From JBFMFR01 sp040752025 (GTDB taxonomy: Bacteria; Chloroflexota; Anaerolineae; Anaerolineales; UBA4823), in contig JBFMFR010000013.1 of the NCBI GenBank assembly GCA_040752025.1, positions 51,623 to 115,622 on the forward strand: a stretch of DNA of 64,000 nt, written 5' to 3'. The position numbers and the translations under genes were made by a program. The number at the start of each line of letters is the position of its first letter. The stretch's first letter is position 1. Shown here one piece after another: positions 1 to 7,714 of the stretch. The notes under the pieces are model-generated. The model was given only the letters and a program-made list of their open reading frames with translations, was not told the DNA's origin and ran no database searches.

Positions 1-546
1 CTCGGCGAAGATAATCCCGATGTCCCCGTTTGCACCGATTGTCACGGCGTTCACAACATCCAGGATCCACGCACCGCACAATTTCGTGTCGAAAGTCCTG
101 ACCTTTGCGCCAGTTGTCACGCTGACTCGCAAAAGATGAGCAAATATGGTCTCTCGGCGGATGTTTACAACATCTACGAGCTCTCCTGGCACGGGGTAGA
201 CGTTTCAGTCTACAAGGCCAATTGGCCAACCATCCAGCACGAGAGCGCTGTATGCACCGACTGCCACGGCATCCACGATATGCGTAAAACTGATGACCCA
301 CAGTCGAGCGTCAACCCGCAAAATCTGCTGGCTACCTGCCAGAAATGCCACCCCGGAGCGGGGCCCAATTGGACCGGCGCCTGGACCGGGCACAACCAGA
401 TCAGCCTGGAGCGCACGCCCTTCCTGTTCTATGTACAAGCCTTCTACACTTCCTTCACCCCGCTCATCCTGTGGATGTGTGCCATTTACGTGATCCTGCA
501 AATAATCCGCGCCACAGTCGAGCGTGTCCGGAGCAGCCTGCCATGA
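1..546 (+). CDS. membrane-anchored multihaem cytochrome c (5'-partial)
   Basis: The open frame runs in from the left edge, so the N-terminus is missing. Four haem-binding CxxCH motifs are visible (CTDCH at codons 11-15, CASCH 36-40, CTDCH 86-90, CQKCH 113-117), followed by one hydrophobic segment near the C-terminus (about codons 135-170) that would anchor it in the membrane. Motif order and spacing match the last four haems of the nine-haem protein encoded at 1319-2716, so this is a paralogue missing roughly 220 residues. The stop codon overlaps the start of the downstream cytochrome b gene (ATGA), showing translational coupling. Likely role: periplasm-facing electron carrier fed by its cytochrome b partner. 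Family and role are inferred from motifs; the natural acceptor is unknown. Confidence 0.9.
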   Translation, partial: LGEDNPDVPVCTDCHGVHNIQDPRTAQFRVESPDLCASCHADSQKMSKYGLSADVYNIYELSWHGVDVSVYKANWPTIQHESAVCTDCHGIHDMRKTDDPQSSVNPQNLLATCQKCHPGAGPNWTGAWTGHNQISLERTPFLFYVQAFYTSFTPLILWMCAIYVILQIIRATVERVRSSLP

Positions 547-1319
547 GTAACCAGAATGCCACCCCCGATAAGCCTGCCGCCAGCGGCGTACGCCTGGAGC
601 GCACCTTCCCGCGCTTCAACCTCGGCCAGCGCTGGGAACACACCCTGCTGTTCCTGAGCGTCACCGTTCTGTTCCTGACCGGGCTGCCGCAGAAATACCG
701 CGCCGCGGAGTGGAGCCAACAAATCCTGTCGACTCCCGAGCGCCTGGACACGCTGCGCCAGATTCACCACATCGCGGCCATCCTGCTGACGCTAGAAGTA
801 CTCTACCACCTGGGCAAGATTATCCTCCAGTTGGCGCGCCGCAGCCTGCCCGGCGATATGTTGGTCACCACGACAGATGTGCGCAATGCCTGGCAAATGC
901 TCAAATACCTGCTCTTCCTGAACAAAGATAAACCCGCTTTCGGCAAATACAACTTCGAGCAAAAGATCACCTACTGGTTCTTGTTCTTCGGCATCGGCAT
1001 CCTGGTGCTCTCCGGCTTCATCATCTGGTTCCCCTTGCTCTTCACCCGCTTCCTTCCTGGCGGCGTGGTGCCCGCTGCCAGGCTGGCCCACAGCACTGAG
1101 GCCATCGTAGCCGCCATCTTCGTGGTCATCTGGCACTTTTACCACGTGCACATCGAGCGCTTGAACCTGAGCATCTTCACCGAGCGATTGAGCGAAACAG
1201 AAATGCGCACCTATCACGCTGCCGAGTACGAGCGCCTGATCGGGGAGAAACTCGACCCTGACGCAGACCAACCGGCTGCCCATACCACCGCCGAACCCCA
1301 AACAGGAGGAAACTCGTAA
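543..1319 (+). CDS. cytochrome b561/formate-dehydrogenase-gamma-like membrane subunit
   Basis: A 258-residue protein with about four membrane segments and histidines placed as in di-haem cytochrome b subunits: WEH near residue 35, IHHIAA around 75 and WHFYHVH around 200. Such subunits exchange electrons between the quinone pool and periplasmic redox partners. The start ATG at 543 overlaps the stop of the multihaem gene before it, and the stop (1317-1319) overlaps the ATG of the next multihaem gene; an AGGAGG lies just before that junction. The same b-type core recurs in the protein encoded at 2720-3955, so the b/c pair is duplicated in tandem. A longer upstream open frame exists but begins inside the previous gene. 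The quinone-linked role is inferred from the family. Confidence 0.88.
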   Translation: MSNQNATPDKPAASGVRLERTFPRFNLGQRWEHTLLFLSVTVLFLTGLPQKYRAAEWSQQILSTPERLDTLRQIHHIAAILLTLEVLYHLGKIILQLARRSLPGDMLVTTTDVRNAWQMLKYLLFLNKDKPAFGKYNFEQKITYWFLFFGIGILVLSGFIIWFPLLFTRFLPGGVVPAARLAHSTEAIVAAIFVVIWHFYHVHIERLNLSIFTERLSETEMRTYHAAEYERLIGEKLDPDADQPAAHTTAEPQTGGNS

Positions 1320-2716
1320 TGCCACACCTTCGAGCCTGCCTGTCTCGCCGCTTTAGCCCCGCCCTCATAGCCGCCCTGGCCACAACCTTGTTCGCCCTGG
1401 TTTGGCTGGTATCCAGCGCTGCAGCCGCTCAGCCCGCCCAGGAAGTCACCCCCACACCGCAACCCGGCTCCGGCGCGGGTACTGGCCAGGAACTGCCTAT
1501 GCAGCTCTCCATCAGCGACGAAGTCTGCCTGGGGTGTCACGGGCAGCCTGGCCCGACACTCCCTCTTGGGAACGGCGAAACCCTGGACCTGTATGTACCC
1601 GCCGAGGAACATCAACAATCGGTGCATGGCCAGCTTGGCTACGCCTGCGTGCAGTGCCACACCACGGTGGGCGAATACCCCCACCCGCCATTCAGCGCCC
1701 AAGATTCTCGCGATGTCAGCTTGCAGCTTTACAACGTCTGCAAACGCTGCCACTCCCACACTTACGAATTGGCTCAGGATAGCGTACATGCCACTGCCCT
1801 GGCTGGCGGCAACCGCCAGGCTGCCGTCTGCACAGATTGCCACTCCGCACACGATGTGCGCCGCCTGAACGACCCAAAGACTCACAAACTTACGCCAGAA
1901 GCGCGCCTGTGGATCCCCACCACCTGCGCTTTGTGTCACAACGCCATTTACCAGAAATATAAAGATAGCGTTCACGGTTCAGCCCTGATTGGGGAAGGCA
2001 ACCCGGATGTGCCTACCTGCATCGATTGTCACGGCGTGCATAACATCTCTAATCCCACCACGAACCAATTCCGCCTGAACTCGCCCAACCTGTGCGCCAA
2101 ATGCCATACCAACCCAGCCATCGTCGGCAAATACGGCCTGTCCACAGATGTGCTCAATACCTACGTGGCCGACTTCCACGGCACAACCGTACTGCTCTTT
2201 CAAAAAGAGTCGCCGGACGCCGAGACCAACAAACCGGTGTGCTACGACTGCCATGGCGTGCACGACATCGCCCGTCCCGATGACCCCCAGAAAGGCCTGT
2301 TGGTGCGCGAGAACCTGCTGGCGCGCTGCCAGGAATGCCACCCGGATGCATCCGTGAATTTCCCCGACTCCTGGATGTCGCATTACATCCCCTCGCCTGA
2401 GAAGAACCCCCTGGTTTACTACATCAACCTGTTCTATAAGTTCTTCATCCCCGGCACGTTGGGCGGCATGGCGCTGCTGGTTGTTCTCGATATGAGCCGC
2501 AGCCTGTTCAACCGTTATGCTCCCAAACTCCAGGCCATGCGGAAGCCCACCACCCCGGAGGAAGAAGCGGAACCGGAGTCCGCCCCTGAAAGCGAGGCGA
2601 GCGCCGGCCTGCCAGCCAGGCCCGGTGATGACGCTGCCCCCCCGGACACAACTTCGGGCTCGGACAGCGATGCCGGCCGCGCCGCATCTGAAACCGATCC
2701 ACAAACAGAGGCCTAA
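1319..2716 (+). CDS. nine-haem cytochrome c with signal peptide and C-terminal membrane anchor
   Basis: A 465-residue protein. An N-terminal signal sequence ends near the AAAA stretch at residues 34-37. Nine CxxCH motifs start at C70, C110, C141, C171, C203, C234, C259, C308 and C337, many followed by a second His (CHGVH, CHSAH) that could be a distal ligand. One membrane helix lies around 375-395, followed by an acidic Pro/Ser/Thr/Glu-rich cytoplasmic-looking tail of about 65 residues. The start overlaps the upstream cytochrome b stop and has a good AGGAGG site. It is likely exported, c-type haem-loaded and tethered, taking electrons from the flanking cytochrome b proteins. It resembles doubled-CxxCH and NrfB-like cytochromes, but no substrate-reducing active site is recognisable, so it is called a carrier rather than an enzyme. 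Confidence 0.9.
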   Translation: MPHLRACLSRRFSPALIAALATTLFALVWLVSSAAAAQPAQEVTPTPQPGSGAGTGQELPMQLSISDEVCLGCHGQPGPTLPLGNGETLDLYVPAEEHQQSVHGQLGYACVQCHTTVGEYPHPPFSAQDSRDVSLQLYNVCKRCHSHTYELAQDSVHATALAGGNRQAAVCTDCHSAHDVRRLNDPKTHKLTPEARLWIPTTCALCHNAIYQKYKDSVHGSALIGEGNPDVPTCIDCHGVHNISNPTTNQFRLNSPNLCAKCHTNPAIVGKYGLSTDVLNTYVADFHGTTVLLFQKESPDAETNKPVCYDCHGVHDIARPDDPQKGLLVRENLLARCQECHPDASVNFPDSWMSHYIPSPEKNPLVYYINLFYKFFIPGTLGGMALLVVLDMSRSLFNRYAPKLQAMRKPTTPEEEAEPESAPESEASAGLPARPGDDAAPPDTTSGSDSDAGRAASETDPQTEA

Positions 2717-2719
2717 AGC

Positions 2720-3955
2720 ATGGAAAACTCAACTCCTGAAATGCAGACCCCTGAACCCACACCGCAGACAGCCGCAGATATGCCAGTACAGGCTTCGCAA
2801 ACCAACTACCAGCGCTTCGATCTCTCCCAACGCGTCGAACACCTGGTTTTTCTCATCTCGTTCTCTTTACTGGGGATCACCGGCCTGCCTCAGAAATTCC
2901 CCGAATCGCCCCTGGGCAACGGCTTGCTGCCCTTTTTCGGCGGCATCGAGATGGCTCGCCAGATCCATCACATTTCAGCCTTCGTGATGATGGCCGTATC
3001 GATCTACCACGTGATCTCCGTGCTCTACCGGGTCTTCGTGCTGCGTACCCCGCTCAGTATGATGCCTCTGTTCGAAGACTTCAAACACCTCTTCGATGAT
3101 CTGCGCTACTACCTGGGCTTCCGCAAGCACAAAGCTTATTACGGGCGCTATAACTACGCCGAGAAGGTCGAGTACGCCGCGGTCGTGTGGGGGACGCTGG
3201 TCATGGGGCTCACCGGCTTTATGATGTGGAACCCCATTGCCACCGCCCGCTACCTGCCCGGCCAGGCCATCCCGGCCGCCAAGGCCGCCCACGGCGGCGA
3301 GGCCATCCTGGCCGTGGCGGCCATCATCCTCTGGCACTTCTACCACGTGCACTTGAAACAATTCAACAAGAGCATGTTTACCGGCAAGATCAGCGCGGAG
3401 GAGATGGCTCACGAACACCCGGCCGAGTTGGCTCAGATCAAAGCCGGTCAGGCCTGGCAGCGTCCGCCTCAAGAGTCGATCCGCAAACGGCAGCGCTACT
3501 TCATCCCGGCTGCCGCCGTCCTGACCATCGTGATGAGTATAGGCGCCGTTGGCTTCGTCACCATCGAGAAGACTGCCATCACCACTATCCCGCGCGGTGA
3601 GACTGCCCAGATCTTCGTGCCCGTAACGCCTACCCCACGCCCCTCCCCTACCCCGGTTGCTACTCCAGTTCTGGGTGCGGGCGTCTCAGCCGACAGTTGG
3701 GAAGGCGCTTACGATGCTCTATTCCGCAACCGCTGTGGCACCTGCCACGGGGTGACCGCCGTAGGCGGCCTTTCCTTAGCCACCTACCCGCAGGCCCTGC
3801 AGGGCGGCAACAGTGGCCCTGCCATCGTCCCCGGCAATCCAGACGCCAGCATCCTGGTCCAGATCCAATCGGTTGGCAGCCACCCGGGGCAGCTCAGCAT
3901 CGACGAACTCAACCAGGTCATCGCATGGATCAAATCTGGTGCGCCTGAACAATAG
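2720..3955 (+). CDS. cytochrome b561-like protein fused to a C-terminal cytochrome c domain
   Basis: A 411-residue protein. Residues 30-225 repeat the b-type core of the 543-1319 product (H41, IHHISA at 82-87, WHFYHVH at 205-211, four membrane segments). A fifth membrane helix at about 260-282 is followed by a Thr/Pro-rich linker (TPTPRPSPTP) and a c-type domain with one CGTCH at 339-343, resembling the planctomycete-type cytochrome C domain. A near copy of that end domain closes the protein encoded at 7715-9409. The fusion would carry electrons across the membrane and out to the periplasmic haem in one polypeptide. It begins 4 bases after the nine-haem gene and is surely co-transcribed with it. 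Confidence 0.9.
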   Translation: MENSTPEMQTPEPTPQTAADMPVQASQTNYQRFDLSQRVEHLVFLISFSLLGITGLPQKFPESPLGNGLLPFFGGIEMARQIHHISAFVMMAVSIYHVISVLYRVFVLRTPLSMMPLFEDFKHLFDDLRYYLGFRKHKAYYGRYNYAEKVEYAAVVWGTLVMGLTGFMMWNPIATARYLPGQAIPAAKAAHGGEAILAVAAIILWHFYHVHLKQFNKSMFTGKISAEEMAHEHPAELAQIKAGQAWQRPPQESIRKRQRYFIPAAAVLTIVMSIGAVGFVTIEKTAITTIPRGETAQIFVPVTPTPRPSPTPVATPVLGAGVSADSWEGAYDALFRNRCGTCHGVTAVGGLSLATYPQALQGGNSGPAIVPGNPDASILVQIQSVGSHPGQLSIDELNQVIAWIKSGAPEQ

Positions 3956-3988
3956 ATCGAGCAGATTGTCGAAAAGGGGAGCGGGCCA

Positions 3989-5467
3989 GTGAATTCTTTG
4001 GCCGAATTCTTTCTCCAAAATATCAGCGTTGTTTTCTTCTTCTACGGCCTATCCTTTTTCAGCATGGGATTGGCCGTATGGCTAGAAGCCGGTCGCGCCT
4101 CCGAGCTGGACTTCGCCCAGGCGCTGCGCCCATTGGCGGGCTTCGGCCTGGTTCACGGCGGGCACGAGTGGTTCGAAATGCTGCTGCTCGACCATCCGGA
4201 AATTGCCCAGGACCCGGCCAACGCCTGGATCGGCACCCTGCGCATCCTGCTGTTGAGCAGCTCCTTCCTGATGCTGGTAGCTTTTGGTGCCCGCCTGATC
4301 GCCGGTCCAAGCCGCAACCGCTTCAAATTCGCTACCCTGGCGGCTGTAACCATTGTTTGGGGGTTGGGCTTGATGTGGGTGTTGAGCACCCAGGCCGGTG
4401 GTCCGGAACGCCTGGTGGCAGCCGATGTTTACAGCCGCTATTCCCTGGCTATACCTGGTGCGACCCTCACCGTCTGGGGTCTGGTCCTGCAGCGCCGGAA
4501 ATTCATCCAGGCTGGCATGAGCAGCTTCGGCATGGATGTGCTCCTGGCGGCCTTTGCCTTCGGGTTGTATGGCGGCGCTGGCCAGCTTTTTGCCTCGCCT
4601 TCCGCGATTTTTCCCTCCACGTACCTGAATTCTGACCTCTTCATCCGTTGGTTTGGCTTCCCCGTCCAGGTTTTCCGCGCCGTCATGGCCTGCTTTGCCG
4701 CCATCTTCATCATCCGCTCGCTGCGCGCCTTCGAAGAAGAGAATCGCCGCCAAATCGATTCCCTGCGCGAAGCCCAACTGGCCGAGCGCAGCCGCCTGGA
4801 AGCCGTACGCAGTGAGCTGCTGCACCGCACCGTCAAAGCCCAGGAAAGCGAGCGCCAGCGCATCGCCCGCGAGCTGCACGACGAAACCGGCCAAAGCCTG
4901 ACCGCCTTGGGCATGGGCCTGCGCGCCCTGAGCGAGACCCTCACTTCGAATCCCGAGCGCGCCGTGCAGCAGGCCCGCCAGTTGGAGGGCCTGGCCACCT
5001 CAGGCCTGGAGGAACTGCAGCGCCTGATCAGCGGCTTGCACCCGCCGCAGTTAGAGGATTTGGGCCTGCGCGCCGCCATCCGTTGGTACGCCGGCGAGAT
5101 CGAAAAACGCTATAGCCTACCCGTGACCCTTACCTGCGAATGCAAAAACGAGCCTTGCCCGCTCGAGATTTGTATCGTGGTCTTTCGCATTGCACAGGAA
5201 GCCATTACCAACACCGTCCGCCACGCCAACGCCAGTCGGGTTTCCATACTCATCAAGCGCACCCTGAACACACTTTACATGCGCATCGAAGACGATGGCC
5301 AGGGTTTCGATATCAAATCCTTGCAGAATCAGGAAGACCGCCCCCACTGGGGGCTGTTGGGCATGCAAGAGCGCGCTGCCCTGATCGGCGGCGAATGCAC
5401 GATCCAGTCCAGCCCGGGCCAGGGTACACTCATCGAAATGCAAGTTTCATGGGAAGAATCACGATGA
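3989..5467 (+). CDS. membrane sensor histidine kinase, NarL/HisKA_3 class
   Basis: A 492-residue kinase starting at GTG 3989 with a GGGGA sequence upstream. Residues 1 to about 235 are six or seven hydrophobic helices with no large periplasmic domain. A coiled-coil-like linker follows, then the dimerisation box RIARELHDETGQ with the phospho-accepting His at 297, and a HATPase_c domain (N box with EAITN, G1 DDGQGFD, G2 GLLGMQERA). This layout is typical of NarL-family two-component kinases. The stop overlaps the ATG of the response regulator gene, so the two form a pair. The position directly after a cytochrome operon suggests it senses a redox or electron-acceptor signal; the signal itself cannot be read from the sequence. 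Confidence 0.92.
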   Translation: MNSLAEFFLQNISVVFFFYGLSFFSMGLAVWLEAGRASELDFAQALRPLAGFGLVHGGHEWFEMLLLDHPEIAQDPANAWIGTLRILLLSSSFLMLVAFGARLIAGPSRNRFKFATLAAVTIVWGLGLMWVLSTQAGGPERLVAADVYSRYSLAIPGATLTVWGLVLQRRKFIQAGMSSFGMDVLLAAFAFGLYGGAGQLFASPSAIFPSTYLNSDLFIRWFGFPVQVFRAVMACFAAIFIIRSLRAFEEENRRQIDSLREAQLAERSRLEAVRSELLHRTVKAQESERQRIARELHDETGQSLTALGMGLRALSETLTSNPERAVQQARQLEGLATSGLEELQRLISGLHPPQLEDLGLRAAIRWYAGEIEKRYSLPVTLTCECKNEPCPLEICIVVFRIAQEAITNTVRHANASRVSILIKRTLNTLYMRIEDDGQGFDIKSLQNQEDRPHWGLLGMQERAALIGGECTIQSSPGQGTLIEMQVSWEESR

Positions 5468-6117
5468 CCGCCATCCAACTGTTATTGGTCGACGATCACG
5501 AAGTGGTGCGCACGGGCTTGCGTATGTTGTTGGAGGGCCAGCCAGATATACAGATCGTGGCTGAGGCCAGTAACGCCGCCGAAGCCATCCAAATGACGGC
5601 TGAACTGGAGCCAGATGTAGTCGTCATGGATATCACCCTGCCCGATCTCTCGGGCATCGAAGCCACCCGGCGGCTGAAACAGGCCCACCCCCACATTCAC
5701 ATCGTCGCCCTCACCATCCACGAAGATGAACAGTACTTCTTCGAAATGCTCCAGGCCGGCGCCTCTGGTTACGTACCCAAGCGCGCTGCCCCACAGGATC
5801 TGATCAGCGCCATCCGCGCCGCCCACAGCGGAGAGATCTACATTTACCCATCCCTGGCCAAAGCCCTGGTCACGGACTTCCTCGGGCGCGCCCAGGCCGA
5901 ATCAGGTGAAGCCTCGCTGGACCTGCTCACCACCCGCGAATTAGAAGTATTAGAGTTGCTTGCTGAGGGCAACACGAATGAAGAAATCGCTGACCACCTG
6001 GTGATCAGCAAGCACACCGTCGCTCGCCATCGCGAGAACCTGATGCGCAAACTTGAACTCCACAGCCGCAGCGAACTGGTCAAATATGCCATCCGCAAGG
6101 GCCTGATCGAGCCCTGA
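5464..6117 (+). CDS. NarL/FixJ-family response regulator
   Basis: A 217-residue regulator translated from the ATG overlapping the kinase stop. The receiver domain has the acidic pair D10-D11, the phospho-acceptor D56 in VVVMDITLPD and the conserved Lys in GYVPKR. The C-terminal LuxR-type helix-turn-helix starts at LTTRELEVLELLAEG and includes the recognition part EEIADHLVISKHTVARH. It should bind DNA as a dimer when phosphorylated by the kinase encoded at 3989-5467. The best candidate targets are the repeated ATGGG-N7-CCCTA dyads at 6145, 7590 and 9455; that link is inference from proximity and from the dyad symmetry. Confidence 0.95.
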   Translation: MTAIQLLLVDDHEVVRTGLRMLLEGQPDIQIVAEASNAAEAIQMTAELEPDVVVMDITLPDLSGIEATRRLKQAHPHIHIVALTIHEDEQYFFEMLQAGASGYVPKRAAPQDLISAIRAAHSGEIYIYPSLAKALVTDFLGRAQAESGEASLDLLTTRELEVLELLAEGNTNEEIADHLVISKHTVARHRENLMRKLELHSRSELVKYAIRKGLIEP

Positions 6118-6144
6118 TCAGCCCACCTCGCCCATCCAGTCAGC

Positions 6145-6163
6145 ATGGGTTATCCACCCTATG
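6145..6163 (+). promoter_or_regulatory. candidate regulator site, copy 1 (ATGGG-N7-CCCTA)
   Basis: ATGGG, seven bases, then CCCTATG: an inverted repeat (GGGT/ACCC around TATCC). A second, weaker CCCTATT at 6191-6197 is followed 22 bases later by TATGAT at 6219-6224, a plausible -10 box for the small membrane protein at 6264. The same dyad recurs at 7590 and 9455. Confidence 0.5.
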
Positions 6164-6263
6164 CCGGGTCCTAAAAAAATCCCACGCACCCCCTATTGTC
6201 TCAAGCGCTCCTTTCCTGTATGATCAAAGTAAGAGTAACAGATACACGAAAGGAGAGAATCTC

Positions 6264-6554
6264 ATGCGTAAAGTACAGTTCGCCGCCGTTTTCTGGACCC
6301 TGTTCCTGGCCATCCCCCTCACTGCCCTGGCGCTCTCTGGCCTGGCCTACGTCACCGACCACATGAACGAGATTATGGCTGCCACAGCTTCCTTCAGCCA
6401 GACCACCAGCGTCGGAGGACGCGGTTGGGTGCTCGAGTTCTCCGAGCGCTGGCCCGAAGTCGCCGGTATGATCGTTGGCCAATTGGTCATCCTGGCCATC
6501 TTACTGCTGGCCCGCCGCACCCGCACAGCAGAATCCAACAACAATCAAAAATAA
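6264..6554 (+). CDS. small two-helix membrane protein, unknown function
   Basis: A 96-residue protein with a strong AAAGGAGAG site before its ATG. Hydrophobic helices lie at about residues 5-30 and 70-87; the loop between them is short and slightly acidic. No known family is recognised. It lies between the NarL-type response regulator gene and a convergent LysR gene, under a copy of the dyad found before the two cytochrome genes downstream, so it may be a member of the same regulon, for instance an accessory or assembly subunit of the electron-transfer chain. That role is inference. The real RBS and possible promoter argue that the gene is expressed. Confidence 0.7.
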   Translation: MRKVQFAAVFWTLFLAIPLTALALSGLAYVTDHMNEIMAATASFSQTTSVGGRGWVLEFSERWPEVAGMIVGQLVILAILLLARRTRTAESNNNQK

Positions 6555-6559
6555 CCGCT

Positions 6560-7501
6560 TCAGGCTGCCGACATCTTTCCCAGGGCTGTTTCATACAGCC
6601 CGGACTGGGTGTCGGCAGCGCTGACGAAGTCCCAGAACTCCCCCTGCGCCCGCGTCGCCGGTAAGCGCCGGTTGCGTGCGAGCAAAATTTGGCGCTTCAA
6701 AGACATCCCCTCCACCTTGACTTCAACAATCCGCCCCACTGCCAGGCACCGCGCCGCCGCCAGGCGCGAGATGAACGCCACGCCCAGCCCTTCTTCCACG
6801 GCCAGCTCGATCGCCTCGGTATTGCCGAGAACCATGGCCACGTTCAACATATCCGGCGAAATATCCCGGCTCAACAAGCCTTCCATTAGAACCTCGCGCG
6901 TGCCAGCGCCTTCCTCCCGTAAAATAATCGGCTCATCCAATAGATCATCGGCGTAAATCCGCCCGAAGCGCGCCCAACGATGCGAGCGCGGCGCCACCAG
7001 GATCACTTCATCACTAAAGAATTCCTGGTACTCCAGGTCGCGATGCTCGATGCGTTTGGAGGAAACACTCATCGCCACCCTCCCGCTCAGCAGCCGGTCC
7101 AGCGCCGTATCCCGGCTGCTGACCCATACGTTTATCCGCACCTTGGGGAAGCGCTGGCGGAAGCGAGCAATCAACCCCGGCAGCAGGTATTTTCCCGATG
7201 TCGTTGAGCAGCCAATGCTGATCTCGCCCACCACTTCGCCTTGCAAAGAAGCCATCGTCTCTTCCACTCGCCGGGAGGCCGACAGCAGCTCCTGCGCCAT
7301 CGGCTTCAGCGCCTGCCCGGCTTCCGTCAGGCGCACGGTGCGCCCCTGGCGCGTGAAAAGCGCCATGCCGAAATTTTTTTCCAGGCTGCCGATCGCCTGG
7401 CTGACCGCCGGTTGGGAGATATGCAGGCGCCGTGCCGCCTGGCTGAAATTGCTGTATTCCGCCGCAGCTAAGAAAACCTCTAATTCATTCAAACGAAACA
7501 T
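6560..7501 (-). CDS. LysR-family transcriptional regulator
   Basis: A 313-residue protein. The winged helix-turn-helix is at residues 3-60 (FLAAAEYSNFSQAARRLHIS, then QPAVSQAIGSLE), followed by the periplasmic-binding-like effector domain (GEISIGCSTTSG onward). The start is placed at ATG 7499-7501 because AGGAG sits seven bases upstream; an earlier ATG ten codons upstream has no such site. It is transcribed divergently from the NapC-like cytochrome gene at 7715, across an intergenic region that contains one of the ATGGG-N7-CCCTA dyads; LysR proteins commonly control such divergent partners. It resembles the CysL/selenium-metabolism-associated branch in general shape; the effector is not predictable. 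Confidence 0.92.
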   Translation of the reverse strand: MFRLNELEVFLAAAEYSNFSQAARRLHISQPAVSQAIGSLEKNFGMALFTRQGRTVRLTEAGQALKPMAQELLSASRRVEETMASLQGEVVGEISIGCSTTSGKYLLPGLIARFRQRFPKVRINVWVSSRDTALDRLLSGRVAMSVSSKRIEHRDLEYQEFFSDEVILVAPRSHRWARFGRIYADDLLDEPIILREEGAGTREVLMEGLLSRDISPDMLNVAMVLGNTEAIELAVEEGLGVAFISRLAAARCLAVGRIVEVKVEGMSLKRQILLARNRRLPATRAQGEFWDFVSAADTQSGLYETALGKMSAA

Positions 7502-7589
7502 TTTATATCTCCTGTATGAGTTGAAACACATTATACATCCTCACCAGGTTCCAGGAGCCCCGGGCGTATGCCAGATTAATATTTTTGTC

Positions 7590-7633
7590 ATGGGTTTATT
7601 TCCCTAATATTCTACTCATAAATGGGGTATAAT
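7590..7633 (+). promoter_or_regulatory. candidate regulator site copy 2 with TATAAT promoter
   Basis: ATGGG at 7590-7594, seven bases, CCCTAAT at 7602-7608, fifteen bases, then GGGGTATAAT at 7624-7633. The final TATAAT is a good -10 box for the cytochrome gene at 7715. No -35 box is obvious, as expected for an activator-dependent promoter. The same three blocks occur with identical spacing at 9455-9498. Confidence 0.65.
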
Positions 7634-7714
7634 CCCCAATGACAGTCATTATTTCCCCCAACGCAGCCTACACTCACGCTTTGCAAAATAAACCAATCGC
7701 CCAAAGGAGCTCTT

